Assembly: GCA_025356695.1 (NCBI GenBank)
Contig: JANXSE010000101.1
Span: 1-42,090 of the forward strand
Origin: Betaproteobacteria bacterium
GTDB lineage: Bacteria > Pseudomonadota > Gammaproteobacteria > Burkholderiales > SG8-41
Reading direction: 5' to 3'
Length of the DNA: 42,090 nucleotides
In this document: positions 41,836 to 42,090 of the stretch, piece by piece
Layout: every line of letters begins with the position of its first letter
How positions within the stretch are numbered: the first letter of the stretch is position 1
Notes under the pieces: generated by a model
Seen by the model: the letters and a program-made list of their open reading frames with translations, nothing else
What the model was told of the DNA's origin: nothing
Databases searched by the model: none
Program-made: the position numbers and the translations under genes

Positions 41836-42090
41836 ATGGTGCCTGCTGTGTTGATCTGGTGGTGCGTACTCTGCTTCGTTGCAATACTGAATGCCGGCGC
41901 GCTGGCATGGTCGGGCGCGGTCTTGACGCGCCGCAGGGCGGTGATGAGCCCGGATCACTACGCAGCGAGACGGCGCTTGTTCTGGTTGTCGGCCGCCTAT
42001 GTGCTGGGTTGCGGCTTCCGTTCGGTGCTGCCGCTGATCGATGTGCCGCGTCTTTGTCTGTTCGATCCCTGGCTGTCGCGTGTCGCGATC
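41836..42090 (+). CDS. Membrane protein, N-terminal 85 residues (continues past window end)
   Basis: The frame is open from ATG 41836 to the edge. It has a first membrane helix (VLIWWCVLCFVAILNAGALAW begins at residue 5, broken by polar residues later) and an Arg-rich loop with SPDHYAARRR. A second helix is LFWLSAAYVLGCGF, followed by RSVLPLIDVPR and CLFDPWLSR. I do not recognise a named family with confidence. It is divergent from the glycosyltransferase gene, with 174 AT-richer bases between the two starts and no clear promoter box I would defend. Confidence 0.65.
   Translation, partial: MVPAVLIWWCVLCFVAILNAGALAWSGAVLTRRRAVMSPDHYAARRRLFWLSAAYVLGCGFRSVLPLIDVPRLCLFDPWLSRVAI

Overview
The window is 42 kb of dense, high-GC chromosomal DNA from a proteobacterium, most likely a betaproteobacterium (Burkholderiales or a near relative). 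This is inferred from the phasin gene, the TRAP carboxylate transporter, the gluQ-rhomboid pair, the single-operon MCE lipid transporter and the general codon style; no rRNA or tRNA is present to test it. There is no prophage, IS element or CRISPR array, and no gene-free stretch longer than about 300 bases.

Layout. 1-9.6 kb holds organic-acid transport and oxidation: the tail of mmsA, a solitary lutC coupled to an ion-transporter-superfamily permease, a complete TRAP transporter (dctP, terminator, dctQ, dctM), an MFS carrier, a 2-hydroxyacid dehydrogenase and an AEC-family carrier. 9.6-12.4 kb has a secreted unknown protein, a 3-hydroxyisobutyrate-dehydrogenase-family enzyme and a CitE-like CoA-ester lyase. 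12.4-18.5 kb carries a membrane PAS-GAF-GGDEF-EAL protein, an SbmA/YddA-type ABC exporter, a CBS-pair protein and a CinA-like protein. 18.5-23.5 kb has a phasin with a strong promoter and two copies of a possible PhaR-type operator, then an MCE lipid-transport operon (mlaE-, mlaF-, mlaD-like and an auxiliary lipoprotein), a HIT protein and a small unknown protein. 23.5-29.1 kb is a four-gene catabolic operon (Gfo/Idh oxidoreductase, creatininase family, cupin, 2-hydroxyacid dehydrogenase) divergent from a GntR/FCD regulator with a perfect palindrome between them, followed by a CMD/AhpD-like gene and a patatin lipoprotein. 29.2-33.8 kb has rhomboid, gluQ, class III alcohol dehydrogenase and pabB. 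33.8-35.3 kb is an unusual, more AT-rich gene with a restriction-endonuclease-like C-terminus. 35.3-42.1 kb looks like envelope lipid metabolism: a lone cyclic-nucleotide-binding domain, phosphatidylserine decarboxylase, a class III aminotransferase, a DUF962/Mpo1-like membrane protein, two GT4 glycosyltransferases and the start of a membrane protein.

Most interesting observation. The CMD/AhpD-like gene at 27706-28266 is interrupted by one in-frame TGA exactly where the second cysteine of its CxYC redox motif belongs (C-G-Y-TGA). Thirteen bases after the TGA lies a perfect 6-bp stem with a GGTCG loop. The GGTC loop and its 19-base distance from the TGA resemble the E. coli fdhF SECIS element. 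I read it as a selenoprotein with a CxxU active site rather than a pseudogene; the test is whether the genome has selA, selB, selC and selD.
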